Origin: Bettongia penicillata ogilbyi
Taxonomy: Eukaryota > Chordata > Mammalia > Diprotodontia > Potoroidae
Direction: 5' to 3'
DNA length: 64,000 nt
NCBI GenBank assembly: GCA_023548195.1
Contig: JAJHZJ010000693.1
Coordinates: 2,047,501-2,111,500 of the forward strand
Shown: positions 1 through 10,539 of the stretch, one piece after another
Layout: each line of letters begins with the position of its first letter
Position numbering within the stretch: position 1 is the first letter of the stretch
Made by a program: the position numbers and the translations under genes
Notes under the pieces: generated by a model
Database searches by the model: none
Told to the model about the DNA's origin: nothing
The model's input: only the letters and a program-made list of their open reading frames with translations

Positions 1-149
1 GAGCGTCAAACATGATAATGTTTTTAAAATTCTTTGCAAACCTCACAGTATTTCACAAATGTAGGTCATCATCATCATTCTCTACTAGCAAAGAAAGATT
101 AAATGAAACATCTCTGTGTGGATATCATGCTTGAGTGAGAGCCAGAAAG

Positions 150-270
150 ATTCTTGTTTCCACGGGTTATTAGCTGTGTGACCATAGGCAAAGCACTTAT
201 GCCCTCTGGGCCTCAGTTTCCTCATTTGTAAAATGAAGGGTTTGGCCTAGATTACACCCAATGTCTATGA
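150..270 (+). repeat. MIR SINE fragment
   Basis: Shows the MIR core order: a 'gctgtgtgacc' block, a 'cctcagtttcctcat' block and 'tgtaaaatga'. It is diverged and lacks the head. Confidence 0.75.
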
Positions 271-279
271 GCCTTCCTA

Positions 280-1185
280 CCTCGGTGACCTCACTGCTTT
301 TTCTGTCTTCTCACTCTCACAAAGGGTGTCTAAGCGCTTTTTGTTTGAACCCAACAAGGTCTTTGGGAAAGAAGATGCTATCACGGTGATGGATGATAGA
401 GACAGAGAACAGGGGATCCAAGGGGCATCCTGACTCCAAACTCAAGGGACAAGAGGTTGAGTCTGCTAGGCCAAAAAGGGCTTTGAAATTGGATCCACTC
501 ATATCATAATTCACCCATCTGAAAGGAAGCAAAGGATGCCAGGAATGAACCTGACTGGAGAGGATGCCTTGGGACAAGGAAGGAGGGACCTGTGGGGACA
601 TTTCCTATAGCATCCTTCACTGCTGGGCCAGTGGGGAGGGTAATGGGGGAGGAAGCTGACATCACCGGGTTGGAATGTCAGTAACATAACACCTCGGACA
701 CTCAGTGTTGGGGTTGCCCATTTTATTGGTCTGGCCCTTCTCTCTGGTTTATGTTGGAGAGTGTTTTCCAAAGACAAGCATTGAAGGGGGACTGGGACAA
801 GGGAGGGGAGGAATGGGAGTTTTACAGCCTGTGAAACTCAACTTTCCCTGGCTGGCTGTCCCCTGACCTGACACTGCCTCTTGCTGTCAGGGTTGGCCTG
901 GGTGAGCTCTGGCTTGTGATGAGGCAAATGAAGAGGGGCTTTGGACCACCCTCCACCTTCAGCTTCTCTACTGAAGTCCAAGGATGGCGCACCTCATTCT
1001 AATCTGACTGCTCATGTCACAGGCTGTGTGGATGAGACATTACATCAAGAAAACTCCTGGTTAACATCATTTTTTCCAGTAAAGTGCGAATTCATCAGGA
1101 GAAGGCAATGTGACTTCATGGATAGGATGTTACTTAAATCCCACTTCAGAAACTTTGTAACTGTGTAACCCTGGGGCTAGAACAT
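280..1185. other. unassigned sequence, no gene seen
   Basis: No repeat family or coding homology recognised. Two overlapping minus-strand open frames (88 and 94 codons) and one plus frame (75 codons) have no recognisable domain, no credible splice context and a composition like non-coding DNA. Confidence 0.6.
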
Positions 1186-1187
1186 TG

Positions 1188-1425
1188 TAAATACAGTGGA
1201 AAGAGAGCTAGGGGCAGAGTTGGGGGACTCAGGTTCGAATCCTGTCTCAGCTACTTGCCTACCTATGTTATCTTGAGCAAGTCACTCAATATCTATGTGC
1301 CTCAGTTTCCTCATCTGTAAAATGGGGACAATAATGCCTACCTAGCAAAGCTTAAATCAATGATTATAAGGCACCTTATACTCTTCAGGCACTATGAAAT
1401 GTTAATTTTTGGTTGTTATTATTTG
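1188..1425 (+). repeat. MIR/THER-type SINE, near full length
   Basis: Has the tRNA-like head ('gttcgaatcctg' box-B-like), the CORE segment, 'cctcagtttcctcatct' and an L2-like tail ending 'gaaatgttaattttt'. It lies directly before an opposite-strand copy. Confidence 0.8.
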
Positions 1426-1429
1426 AAAT

Positions 1430-1678
1430 ATGAGTAATAGCTAGTATTTAAATATTCCTTTAAGGTGTATGAGCCCTTTACATTATCTCCTTTAATTCTC
1501 ACAACAAATCTGGGAGGTAGGTGCTATTATCATTCCCATTTTATATATAAGGAAACTGAGGCTGGGAAAAGTTAAGTGACTTGCCTAGGGGTACACAGCT
1601 GGTGAGTGGCAATGGTAGGATTTGAATTCAGGTCTTCCTGACTCCAGGGATAGCACTCTGCCCACTGTTCCACGTAAT
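1430..1678 (-). repeat. MIR/THER-type SINE
   Basis: Reverse-complement MIR order: 'gtatttaaat' tail, 'cattttatatataaggaaactgagg', 'gacttgcctagg', 'cacacagct', then the head near 1660. Head to tail it spans almost the full unit. Confidence 0.8.
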
Positions 1679-1680
1679 GT

Positions 1681-1715
1681 CATATATATATATATATTTT
1701 TTTTTTGGGGGGGTG
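1681..1715. repeat. compound simple repeat (TA)n, T-run, G-run
   Basis: A TA dinucleotide tract runs straight into a T homopolymer and then a short G homopolymer. Confidence 0.9.
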
Positions 1716-1829
1716 GTGGTCTAGTTTCTAGCCCCTGAGGGAAACTTTTCTACAATTCCTGTTATTACCATGTTATTATAAAATATATGATATATATCAT
1801 ACATCTATCTTATTTTTATAGTAAATAAT

Positions 1830-2075
1830 GCCTAATAATTACTGAAATTAACATAGACCTTTGAAATTGGTGAAGCCCTCTACAGGTGCTCTCATTTGGA
1901 TCTCAAGGCAACTCTTGGTAGGTGGCTGCTGTAGACATTAATATCCCTATTTTATGGGTGAAGAAACGGCCTCAGAGGGTCACACAGCTAATAAACTTTT
2001 GAAGCAGGATTGGAATCCCAGTGTTCCTGGCTCTAAGTAATGTAGTCTGTGCCTTGTGCCAGGATGCCAAGTCTG
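1830..2075 (-). repeat. degenerate MIR SINE
   Basis: Keeps 'cctattttatgggtgaagaa' and 'gtcacacagcta' in minus orientation. It is strongly diverged, so its edges are vague. Confidence 0.6.
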
Positions 2076-2159
2076 ATCATAGCAAGGATTCTGATCCTAA
2101 CAATAGAAATCTGTGGAACTTTTTAAAGTATGCACTATCTTGATTGAGGTGCCCTGTGA

Positions 2160-2318
2160 GTAAAGGAATGCAGATGATATTATCTCATCGAGTCCAATCA
2201 CTTCTTTTCATAAATGAAGAAACTGAGGCCCAGAGAGATTAAATGATTTGCCCAAGGTTAGAGTGTTCTGAAGTGGGATTTGGACCTGGCTCCTCTGACT
2301 TCTGAAGGGCTGCTAGGG
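2160..2318 (-). repeat. MIR3-like SINE fragment
   Basis: Contains 'gaagaaactgaggcccagag' and 'gatttgcccaaggt' in reverse orientation. A Mar-1-like SINE follows immediately. Confidence 0.7.
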
Positions 2319-2545
2319 GGCGCCATACTGCATAGAACTCCAGGTCTGGAGTCAGGAAGACTCATCTTCATGAGTTCAAATCTGACCTCAGACACTTCCT
2401 AACCATGTGACCCTGGGCAAGTCACTTAACCTCTTTACCTCAGTTTCCCCATTCACAACATGTACTAGAGAATGAAATGGAAAAACCATGGGGTCATGAA
2501 TCAGAATCAGACATGATGGGAAAATGATTAAACAATAAATGGAAA
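2319..2545 (+). repeat. Mar-1-like SINE with Bov-B/RTE tail
   Basis: The head 'ctggagtcaggaagactcat' and the 'cctgggcaagtcacttaacc' core are followed by 'ggggtcatgaa' and 'agacatgatgg', a decayed form of the tail shared with Bov-B LINEs. The middle part is disturbed. Confidence 0.75.
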
Positions 2546-2549
2546 GTGC

Positions 2550-3080
2550 CACCTGACCATAGCAGTTAACTGAGGTTTTACTCAATGGTATGTTCCTCTT
2601 GAGCAGCCATAGCATGGGCACTCTCTCTGGCATTCCCCACCACTTTCGTGTTCCAGAAAGTCGGTGTGCCTTACCTCCCTCACACACAGGGATGTTGGAG
2701 TTGTGTGGCCAATGAACTTGGGAGGTCCTGCTATCTCAAGGCTAAATAGGGTCATCAGTTCTAAGCTTCCTGGCAGAATTTATAGCTTTCCTGTTAACTT
2801 TAATCACACTTCTGGGAAGTCAGATCTGTGTGCTTAAGACTGACTCCAATAGCGATTGGAAGGGAAACTGATGTACTTGTGCCTTTGAGGGAATCTAAGA
2901 TGCCCTCCAGTGCTCTAGTCTGGAAAATCCTTCCCCACCATGGGACAGATGCCAGAAAAGATGTATCTCCACCTGCTGATTGGTGCCTGAAGGGGAAAAG
3001 TCAGGAGAACCTGGGTTGTCATCCCTTCCAAAATAGAAATAATTTTATTATATAACAATAGTAACAACTATATTACTTAT
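2550..3080. other. unassigned sequence
   Basis: No repeat or gene recognised. Open frames on both strands (99 codons minus, 75 codons plus) have no identifiable domain. Confidence 0.5.
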
Positions 3081-3084
3081 TTAT

Positions 3085-3340
3085 AGCAAGCAGCCAGGTG
3101 GTGCAGTAGATAGATTTCTGGGCCTGGAGAGAGGAAGAGTCATCATTATGAATTCAAATCTAGCCTCAGATACTTATTAACTGTGTTACCCTAGGCAAGT
3201 CACTTCACCCTGTTTGCCTCAGTGTCCTCATCTGTAAAATGAGCTGGAGAAGCAAATAGCAAACCACTCCAGTTTTCTCTGCCAAGAAAGCCCCAGATGG
3301 GGTCATGAAGAGTCGGACACAACTGAAATGAACAACAACA
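3085..3340 (+). repeat. Mar-1-like SINE, full length
   Basis: Complete order: 'gcagccaggtggtgcagtag' head, 'gcaagtcacttcaccctg', 'gtaaaatgagctggagaag', 'caaaccactcc', then the Bov-B-type tail 'gaagagtcggacacaactga'. A microsatellite starts at the tail. Confidence 0.9.
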
Positions 3341-3420
3341 TATATATATATACACACATATACATATATATGTAAATATATACATACATATACATACATA
3401 CATATATATGTAAATATAAT
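3341..3420. repeat. (TA)n/(CATA)n microsatellite
   Basis: Alternating TA, ACAC and CATA units grow out of the SINE's 'aacaacaaca' 3' end. The 64-118 codon minus-strand frames here are translations of this tract. Confidence 0.9.
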
Positions 3421-3594
3421 ATTTGAAGAGTTACAAAGTGCTTTAAAAATATTAGCTCATTTTTATCTTGATCCATGGGGATAACCTTGGGACACTTCAA
3501 CATATAGCCTAAAAGTTCTTTCCCACTGTGGGAAGTGAGGAGATCAATCTGATGAGTGATATAAGGAAGAGAAAATATAATAACTGGAATCCAT

Positions 3595-3845
3595 CTAACA
3601 GGGCTTTTGATGTTTGCAAAGTGTTTTTCATACATTACGCTATTTGGGCTTAATAACAACCATGTAATAGATACTATGTACTGGTGTCATTAGCCCTATT
3701 TGATGGATGAGGAAAGTGGAGCTCAGAGAAGGTAGCTGACTTGCCCGTGGTCACACAGCTAGGAGGTGTTTGAGGTTACATCTGAACCTGGTCTTCCTGA
3801 CTTCAGTTGGAACATTTGATTTAAACCATCATACTGATCTCTAAT
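3595..3845 (-). repeat. MIR/THER-type SINE
   Basis: Reverse-complement MIR with 'gtttgcaaagtg' tail, 'gatggatgaggaaagtgg', 'gacttgcccgtggtcacaca' and a decayed head. A shorter piece of the same kind lies at about 3425-3470. Confidence 0.8.
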
Positions 3846-4104
3846 ACACAAGTTCTTCACCTTTTTGTGTGTGTGTCTGGATCCTTTTGGCAATCTGGGG
3901 AAACTTATAGAACCTAGATAAAATCATGTTTTTAAATAATTGAAGGAAATGATACATTTAAATTAGAGTTTAGCGAAAATAAAGATGGAATTCTTTTCAC
4001 CATCCAAGTTCACAGACACATTGAAATCTGTCCATGGGGGTTTGTGGACCTCAGGTTATAAAATCCTGCTCTAATTTTAAAGAAGGGGAGTACTTAATAA
4101 GGTA

Positions 4105-4335
4105 GCAGTTAAGGATTTGGAAAGGGTTTTACAAATATTATCTCATTTTACCTTCACAAAACACTGGGAACAACCATCATTATCCCCATTTTACATTCAA
4201 AGAAACTAAGGCAGAGAAAGGTTAAATTTTAATGTCCAGGGTATGTATATAGCTAGTAAGTGTATAAGGCTGAAGATTCAGGTCTTCTTGATTTCAGCTT
4301 CAGATCTCTTGTCCGCTGGGATACCTGGCTACTTT
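4105..4335 (-). repeat. MIR/THER-type SINE
   Basis: Contains 'ttttacaaatattatctcat', 'ccccattttacattcaaaga' and 'agctagtaagtgt' in minus order. Confidence 0.75.
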
Positions 4336-4349
4336 AAGAGATTGTAATG

Positions 4350-4660
4350 TAAATCTAATTCCCTTATTTTATGGATGAGGAAACTGAGGCACAGAGAGTT
4401 TAAGTGACTTGGTAGTATTTTTCAGAACCATTGACATTCAAACACAGATCACCTGACTCATAGATTTACATCTTGGAGCCTTAAAGGTCATTAAATTCAA
4501 CCTCCTCATTTAACTGATAAGGAAACTGAGGCTCAGAGAGGTTAAGTGAGTTACCCAAGGTCACACAGGGAGGGTGACAGAGCTGGGATTTGAACCCAGA
4601 TCCTCTGACTCTGAATCTCATGCCCTTTCCTCTATAGCACACTGTCCATCCAGCTCCCTA
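4350..4660 (-). repeat. two adjacent MIR/MIR3 SINE fragments
   Basis: 'ggatgaggaaactgaggcac' near 4373 and 'gataaggaaactgaggctca' near 4516 mark two separate minus-strand copies. The second runs through 'tcacacagggag' and 'gatttgaacccagatcctct'. Confidence 0.75.
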
Positions 4661-4774
4661 GATTGTGACCTGCCTCTTTTTTGTCTTTGTTCAAATAGCA
4701 CCCCTACCTCCATCATCTTCTTTTAATGATTTCACCCCCAGACTATGACCACTTCTCTACTTCTACACCGTGGA

Positions 4775-4890
4775 AGGCAGGCAACAAGCATTATTATGAT
4801 TTATTAGGCACTTACCAGAAGCTAGGGATACAAAAACAGTCAAGAAGAGAGAGAGAGTCCCTGCCCTCAAAGATGCATACAATCCCACGG
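4775..4890 (-). repeat. L2 LINE 3'-end fragment
   Basis: Reverse complement of the L2 terminal segment: 'tttattaggcacttacc', 'gctagggatacaaa', then 'gtccctgccctcaaaga'. Confidence 0.7.
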
Positions 4891-4892
4891 AG

Positions 4893-5155
4893 GTGCCATA
4901 GTACACAGAGCGCTGGACCTGGAATCAGGAAAACCTGAGTTCAAATCTGACTTCAGTCACTTACTAGCTGTGTGACCTTGGGCAAGTCACTTAACTGCCA
5001 TTTGCCTCAGTTTCCTCATCTGTAAAATGGGGATAATAGTAGTACCTAACTCCCAGGGTTGTTGATGATTAAGTGAGATGATAATTTTAAAGCACTTTAC
5101 ACAGTCTATGCTATAGACTGCTACATAGTGAGTACTATATAAGTGTTAGCTCTTA
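4893..5155 (+). repeat. MIR/THER-type SINE with L2-like tail
   Basis: Near-complete copy: 'agcgctggacctggaatcag', 'cttgggcaagtcacttaact', 'ggataatagtagtacctaac' and a tail ending 'tataagtgttagctcttatt'. The tail leads into a long AT-rich tract. Confidence 0.85.
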
Positions 5156-5490
5156 TTTACCTAACTATATACTATATAAATGTTAGCTATTATTATTATA
5201 TAAATATAATTATATTCATATAAATATAATATAATTATATTAACATTATATTTATATAAATATGATATGCAATTATTTATTAATGCATTATATTAACATA
5301 TATTAATATTAGTATATTATATAAATATAATTTAATTAATATATTACTAAATAAATATATAATATAATATATAATATAAATACACAATTATAGAAACTAT
5401 ATATAAAGTATGTAATTATATAAATTATATAAATATGTAATTTTACAAACAAATATAATTATATAAATATGAATGTTAGCTATGATTACT
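5155..5490. repeat. AT-rich tract with repeated SINE-tail motifs
   Basis: About 330 bases of almost pure A/T. The SINE tail motif 'aatgttagct' recurs at both edges (near 5178 and 5471), suggesting expansion from the preceding SINE tail. Confidence 0.85.
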
Positions 5491-5880
5491 ATTATTATCA
5501 ATGGGGAAAGACAATATGGAGGGTGAGGAGTTCAGAAAATCAGAAGCAAGGACAGGGAGGCTAGTCTGGCTGGGCATGGTGGGGAGATGTTAGAGGGTGA
5601 GGTTATAGGTCTGCAGGAAGTTCCAGGATGACATGATCACTAAGGCACAGGGCCATATGTTCACAATTCTCTCTCCTGTGGGTTTCCTTAGCTCCTCATA
5701 GGGTCGCTCCTAACTTTGTAGTTGCATCTCTTTCTTTCTGAATAAGGTCTGTATCCCTCTCGACATTGTCTCCTTGCATTATCTCAATTTCTCTAAAGAC
5801 CTGAACTCTCTTACCTGCCTCCTCCTTTCAACTCTCTTGTATGGCTTTCTTTTCCCAACTCTGCTAACCTAAAGCATCTA
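5490..5880. other. unassigned sequence
   Basis: No gene or known repeat recognised. The first part is G-rich, the second part pyrimidine-rich. Confidence 0.5.
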
Positions 5881-5884
5881 AGGT

Positions 5885-6075
5885 CTTCCTAGACCATCTC
5901 CAGTCATTCTGATGAATATCTGGCCACTGGACCCAGATGGCTCTGGAGGAGACAGTGAGGCTGGTGACCTTGCATAGCCCTCTCTCCCTCAAATCCAAGT
6001 CTGCTGCAAGTCATGTCATCATTCCCTAATGTCATGGTCCTCTTCAAAAACGAAGGACAAACACAACCTAAAGCA
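5885..6075 (+). repeat. 3' half of a SINE with RTE-LINE tail
   Basis: Contains 'ccagtcattctgatgaatat', 'ccagatggctctggaggaga' and the tail 'ggtcctcttcaaaaacgaag'. This is the 3' module of the complete element at 24630-24955, and its tail resembles the end of the RTE LINE near 40640. Confidence 0.8.
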
Positions 6076-6129
6076 TAGACTTTCATGGTTAGCCAGGACT
6101 TCCAATGCCACCTAGTACAGCCAATATCG

Positions 6130-6625
6130 GAACAATACTGATCCCTACACCTTTCTCAACATAGGGCTGTCCAACCTTGACTTGAAGACTTCCAGCGACA
6201 GGGAAGTCACTGCCTCCCAAGTCAGTCTGTTATGCTTTGAGACCATCTGAAATTGATTTCTACAGAATTCCCCCATTGCTCTTGTTTCTGCCCCATAGAG
6301 TCAAGCAAAGTAAATCCAGTCCCTTTTCTACATGTCAGCCCATCAGATATTGAAGAAAGTGCTCATATTGCCCCAAGTCTTCTCTTCTTGAAGCTAAGCA
6401 CCCCCATTTCCTTCAACCAAACCATCATAACGCAGGAAATTTAGGTCTTTCTCTCTCTTGGTGGTTCCCCTCTGGAGGTTCTCGAGATTATCAACATTTT
6501 TCTTAAATTGTTGGGCCCACAGCTGATCATATACTGCAGGTGTGGTCTGCCCAAGACAGAAAACAGATGATCACCTCTCTTTTCATCAACAGTGTCCCTG
6601 TGGATGTAGTTTAATATCACTTTGG
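6130..6625 (-). repeat. L3/CR1-type LINE 3' region
   Basis: Matches the usual minus-strand L3/CR1 order: 'gggctgtccaaccttgact', 'gggaagtcactgcctccca', 'cccccattgctcttgtttct', 'tgaagctaagcacccccatt', then 'catatactgcaggtgtggtc'. A SINE is inserted at its right end. Confidence 0.8.
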
Positions 6626-6627
6626 GG

Positions 6628-6805
6628 ATCATCTCCAGTCATCCTGATCTATATCTGACCACCGAACCTAGATGGCTCCAGAGGAGAAAGTGAGGCTGGT
6701 GACTTTGCACAGCCCTGCCTCACTTAAATCCAATTCACTTTTAAGTCATGGCATCATCTCTCTGATGTCATGGTCCTCTTTGAGAACAAATGTCAAACAA
6801 CATGA
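6628..6805 (+). repeat. 3' half of a SINE with RTE-LINE tail
   Basis: Second copy of the module at 5885-6075: 'ggatcatctccagtcatcct' through 'gatgtcatggtcctctttga' and 'caaacaac'. Both copies lack the tRNA-like head. Confidence 0.8.
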
Positions 6806-7034
6806 GCTTTCCCAGTGGATATCTCCTTATCTTTAGTCTCTCTGACTATTGGCTGCTTATCCACTGCTTAAAACATGCTGGTGTCTTTCCCATCTTCAAA
6901 AAAACCTCTCTGACTTGATTTACCTATCCCCACTATGAGCCTGCCCTTCAGATCTCTCTGACCTTTCTTGGCTAAACTCCTTGGGAAAGCTGTCTACTAT
7001 AGGTGCCTCCACTTTCTCTCTCCTCTCTCTTCAC

Positions 7035-7340
7035 TCTTTTTTTTTAAATAATTATTTTATTTTCAACTCAAGAAACAAAACATGAATTTTCATAACAGCT
7101 CAATAAAAATGAAGATTGCACATAAAACTGCAAATCTACTATGTACAACTTTCTATTCCCTTCAAATATACAACAAAGTTATCATGTAAATTTCTTTTCT
7201 TCTCTTTCTTTCCTCCCCCTTTCCCAATGGCTACTATTGGACACAAATAGGTATATATGTATATATATAATATATAAGATATATATGTATGTATGTATGT
7301 AAACTTATTCTATACCTACTTCTATTTATCATTTATTTCT
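7035..7340 (-). repeat. L1 3' end (3' UTR)
   Basis: The T-rich left edge is the poly(A) in reverse. 'attattttattttcaac', 'aaaactgcaaatctactatg' and a pyrimidine-rich run are typical of marsupial L1 3' UTRs. A (TATG)n tract lies inside at 7243-7300. Confidence 0.65.
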
Positions 7341-7534
7341 CTGAATGAAGATAGCATCTTTCTTTGTAGGTCCTTTATTTTAATTTTTGTATTTATAATA
7401 GTCAAAATGGCTTAGTTACTCAGTCATTCTTAAAATAATATTCCTGTTATTTTAAAAATCTTCACTCTTTACAAGTTGCTTTTTGATGTCATCATTCAAC
7501 TAATGATCTTTTTAAAAAAAGTTTTCAAAATATC

Positions 7535-7930
7535 TGTTTTGAAATATTTTTATTTGTTTCAGACAGCTCTGCCTTTTTGCCTTCCCATCTCAATGCTGCC
7601 ATCCCAACTGAGAAACAGAAACATAGAAATCATTACAAATATGTACAGTCAATCAAATATTGGTTATGTCCAAAAAATACCCTTTTTCTCATTGTGTAGT
7701 CTGAGTCATTCACCTCTATATTGGGAGTGAATTTAGTCATTGGAATCCTGGTTGACCATTGCACTGATAAGAGTTAGCACAATAGTATTCTATCATATTT
7801 ATGTACCATAATTTGTTCATCTATTTCTCAACTTATGAATACTCCCTCAGATTCTCATTCTTTGCCACCTAAAAAAGACATAAATATTGTTATTTTTGTC
7901 TCTAGTAAAGTTGAGATTCATAGGATTTAC
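7535..7930 (-). repeat. L1 ORF2 end / 3' UTR remnant
   Basis: In minus orientation it resembles the same L1 segment seen at 15006-15610 and 21044-21945: 'ataatttgttcatctatttc' and 'tattctatcat' correspond to the ORF2 C-terminal segment. Diverged. Confidence 0.6.
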
Positions 7931-7959
7931 TAAATATGTTTCCTTCTATCAAGACCTCC

Positions 7960-8740
7960 TTTCTCATTCATATATTGATCACATACTGGCCAATGCCCAT
8001 GAATCACTCCAAACTCAATTCTAGGTAGAGACTGAGTCCTGCTTCAGTCACTGATCTGCCTTTGGTATTATTTGTAAACAACCTTGACTTAGCTTTCAAG
8101 ATGGCATTGACCCTCCATTGACCTTTTGCATGTGCTTCTTAGTCATGGTGCTGAGAATGGGTCTGCCTCCTTTCCCTCCCTCCGTTCCTCCCCCCCTCCC
8201 CAACTCTGATCCCTTCCAGAGTTTCTGCTTTGGGTCAAAACAAACTTGCCTCTTTGCATCCTTACCTCTGTCCAGTTGTTGGCGTTTGAGTGGCTGATGC
8301 TGCAGATGGAACTTATTAGCAATCTGGTGGGGGTAGTAGATTAAGCCTACTTTATGAGGAGGAGGCAGAAGGCTTTCAGGGGGCAGGAGAAGGAATCAAG
8401 AGAGAATGAAAGGGGGATTTGTGAAAGAAGAGTTGGTCGGGGACACAGATCATCCAGCTGTCAAAAATGCAACTGAAGAGCAGGGAGTTGGGAGTGGGGA
8501 GGGCTTGGTCTGGAGGTAAGGGTACTCCAGGGGGACAGAGGGATAGCTGTCTTTTCTGATAAAAGAGGGAAGCAAACCCTGCAGCTGGGTCCTGGATTAT
8601 GATGTGGAAAAATGGAGCTTTGGCCCTCCAAAGAGATTTTGAAATCCTTCTGATCATTGGTGTCTGATGTGGTGAGCAGGGCACCAACTGATGAAGGCTT
8701 CTCTGGCAACATCCTCTGTTTGAAATGATTGCCAGCTAAA
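7960..8740. other. unassigned, probably unique sequence
   Basis: No repeat recognised apart from a polypyrimidine stretch at about 8168-8205. Two overlapping minus frames of 98 and 103 codons have no domain and are probably chance. Confidence 0.5.
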
Positions 8741-8844
8741 TATTGCTTGACATTCAAGACTCTCTATAATCTGACATCACTTTGCCTTCCTGTCCTAATC
8801 TCCCATTGTTCCTTTCTGTGAACTTGACATCCATATTGCTGAAA

Positions 8845-9020
8845 AGGATCTTGGATCTAGAGTGGAAAGGTAATCCAGTCCATTTTACAGATGAAGAAAC
8901 TGTGCCCCAGAGAATCAAAATGAATTTTCCAAGGGCTTATGGATAGTAACTGGCAAAGTCAGGATTTGAACTTTGATTCTTATGATTCCAAGTTCAGTGT
9001 CCTTTCTTATCCATCATTCA
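8845..9020 (-). repeat. MIR3-like SINE nested in L2
   Basis: 'ccattttacagatgaagaaa' and 'aggatttgaactttgattct' lie between two L2 segments that are contiguous in the L2 consensus. Confidence 0.7.
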
Positions 9021-9340
9021 TCATCCATCCTCCTTGTCTTTTGTCCTGATCTCTTTTTGCTTAATTCTTCAGATAGACTTTATAACCCAGGTTTATTGTT
9101 GCTTTCTTCATGAAGCTAGCCCTGATCCCCTCACCTGCTAATAACCTTTCCTTCAACTCAGACCCCAAAAAACACTTCGTGTGACATCTCACTAGGGATG
9201 CATGATTTTCCATTACAGTGTTATTGTGTACTCTGCCATCTTGACTCCCACAAGTCCCTCAGACTCTCTACTTTTCTACAGTGCTACTACTGCTAATGAT
9301 AATAATAGTATTTCTACAGTGCTTTAAGGTTAGCAAAGCT

Positions 9341-9342
<2 letters not shown>

Positions 9343-9373
<31 letters not shown>
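9343..9373. repeat. (TA)n microsatellite
   Basis: About 15 perfect TA units inside a MIR fragment. Confidence 0.95.
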
Positions 9374-9376
<3 letters not shown>

Positions 9377-9559
9377 CATCTGATCCCTGTGTCACATTTC
9401 CCTACTAGATTGTGAGCTTTGTAAAGGCAGGGACTGTAAATACCTTTTGTTTGTATTCCCCTTAGTTGTCACTTTCTGGTCACTTCTGAGCAGCAGTGAC
9501 TTAATAAATATCTGTTGGCTTGAATTGAAATTGAATCATTATTAAGAGACAATAGAGTG

Positions 9560-9800
9560 ATTAGGCCAGAGAAGTGGGGCAACATGGTGGAGGGAATAGA
9601 GAATTGGCTTTGTAACCAGGAAGATTTGGGTTCAAATTGGCCGTGTGACCGTGGCCAAGTCACCTCAACTCTCAGAGCTCTGAACAATTCTCTGAAACTG
9701 TATGTTGCATAGGAGGTGTTGACCTGCCTTGATAGATGGAGTTTTCTCATCTGGGAGTTCCCTACATCAAGGGAATGATCCAAGTCCAGTCCCTTTATCC
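9560..9800 (+). repeat. tRNA-headed SINE with distinct 3' module
   Basis: The head region 'tgggttcaaattggccgtgt' and 'tggccaagtcacctcaac' are followed by 'gttttctcatctgggagttc' and 'ccaagtccagtccctt'. The same 3' module occurs at 29110-29335 and 63515-63700. It is none of the L1, L2 or RTE tails seen elsewhere here. Confidence 0.65.
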
Positions 9801-9879
9801 TAATATGGTGGTACCAATAGATTGAAACCAGCTAGCTCAAGTCCCAGCTCTTCTGATTGCTAGTGGTATGACAATGGAC

Positions 9880-10015
9880 AAGTCATTTATTATCTTTATT
9901 TTTATTTATATCTTTACTATAAATTATTAGTAGTAATGATATTTATCTCTTTATATATTTATTTAATTTATTATTTTACATTTATTTAAATTTATATTTA
10001 TATATTTATTATTTT
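9880..10015. repeat. AT-rich (TTTA)n-like tract
   Basis: Low-complexity TTTAT and TATTTA repeats after a decayed MIR fragment (9825-9880). Confidence 0.85.
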
Positions 10016-10017
10016 CT

Positions 10018-10112
10018 TTATCCCTGTTAGATTGTAAACCCTGGTTTTTTTTGCCTCTTTGTACGCCCAGTGCTTGGCACAGTGCCTTCCGCATTTGTTG
10101 TTGAGATTGAAT
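10018..10112 (+). repeat. L2 LINE terminal fragment
   Basis: 'ttagattgtaaaccctgg' and 'gcccagtgcttggcacagtg' are the L2 3' terminal phrases. Confidence 0.75.
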
Positions 10113-10350
10113 GTCACTGAATCATTTTAGTTGTGTCCAACTCTTTATGACCTCATTTGGGATTTTCTTAGCAAAGATACTGGAGTGGTTCACCATTTCC
10201 TTCTTTAACTCATTGTTAGAGATGATGAAACTCAGGCACATAAGATGAAGTGGCTTGCCCAGGGTCACATTGGTAAATGTCTGAGGCTGGATGAGTCTTC
10301 CTGATTCCAAGCTCAAGTCCTTTATCCACTGTACCACCTCTTCAACACAT
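10113..10350 (-). repeat. Mar-1-like SINE
   Basis: Minus order: 'agttgtgtccaactctttat' (Bov-B-type tail), 'gatactggagtggttcacca', 'ggcttgcccagggtcacat', head near 10330. The 71-codon frame across it is not a gene. Confidence 0.9.
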
Positions 10351-10384
10351 AGTAGGCACTTGATAGATATCTCTTGATTGATTT

Positions 10385-10520
10385 TTCTGTGGAGATGGAA
10401 GACTTAGATAAAATTACCTCTATGATCCTTTCTAGTCCTATGATTTTAAGGATGATTTTGAGTCCTGGTTCTGACATTTAGGATTTGATTTGAAATAGGT
10501 CTTTTGAATTCTAAGTTCAG
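10385..10520 (+). repeat. MIR3-like 3' fragment
   Basis: 'tctatgatcctttctagtcc' and 'tatgatttta' are the MIR3 3' phrases. The start is lost. Confidence 0.55.
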
Positions 10521-10539
10521 TGGTGTTTCCACTTTATCG

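Larger units (their letters stand above)
8740..9535 (+). repeat. L2 LINE 3' region, interrupted
   Basis: L2 order is visible: 'caagactctctataatctga', 'catgaagctagccctgatcc', 'agattgtgagctttgtaaag', 'aataaatatctgttgg'. It is interrupted by a minus MIR3 (about 8845-9020) and by a MIR piece with (TA)n (about 9290-9375). Confidence 0.8.
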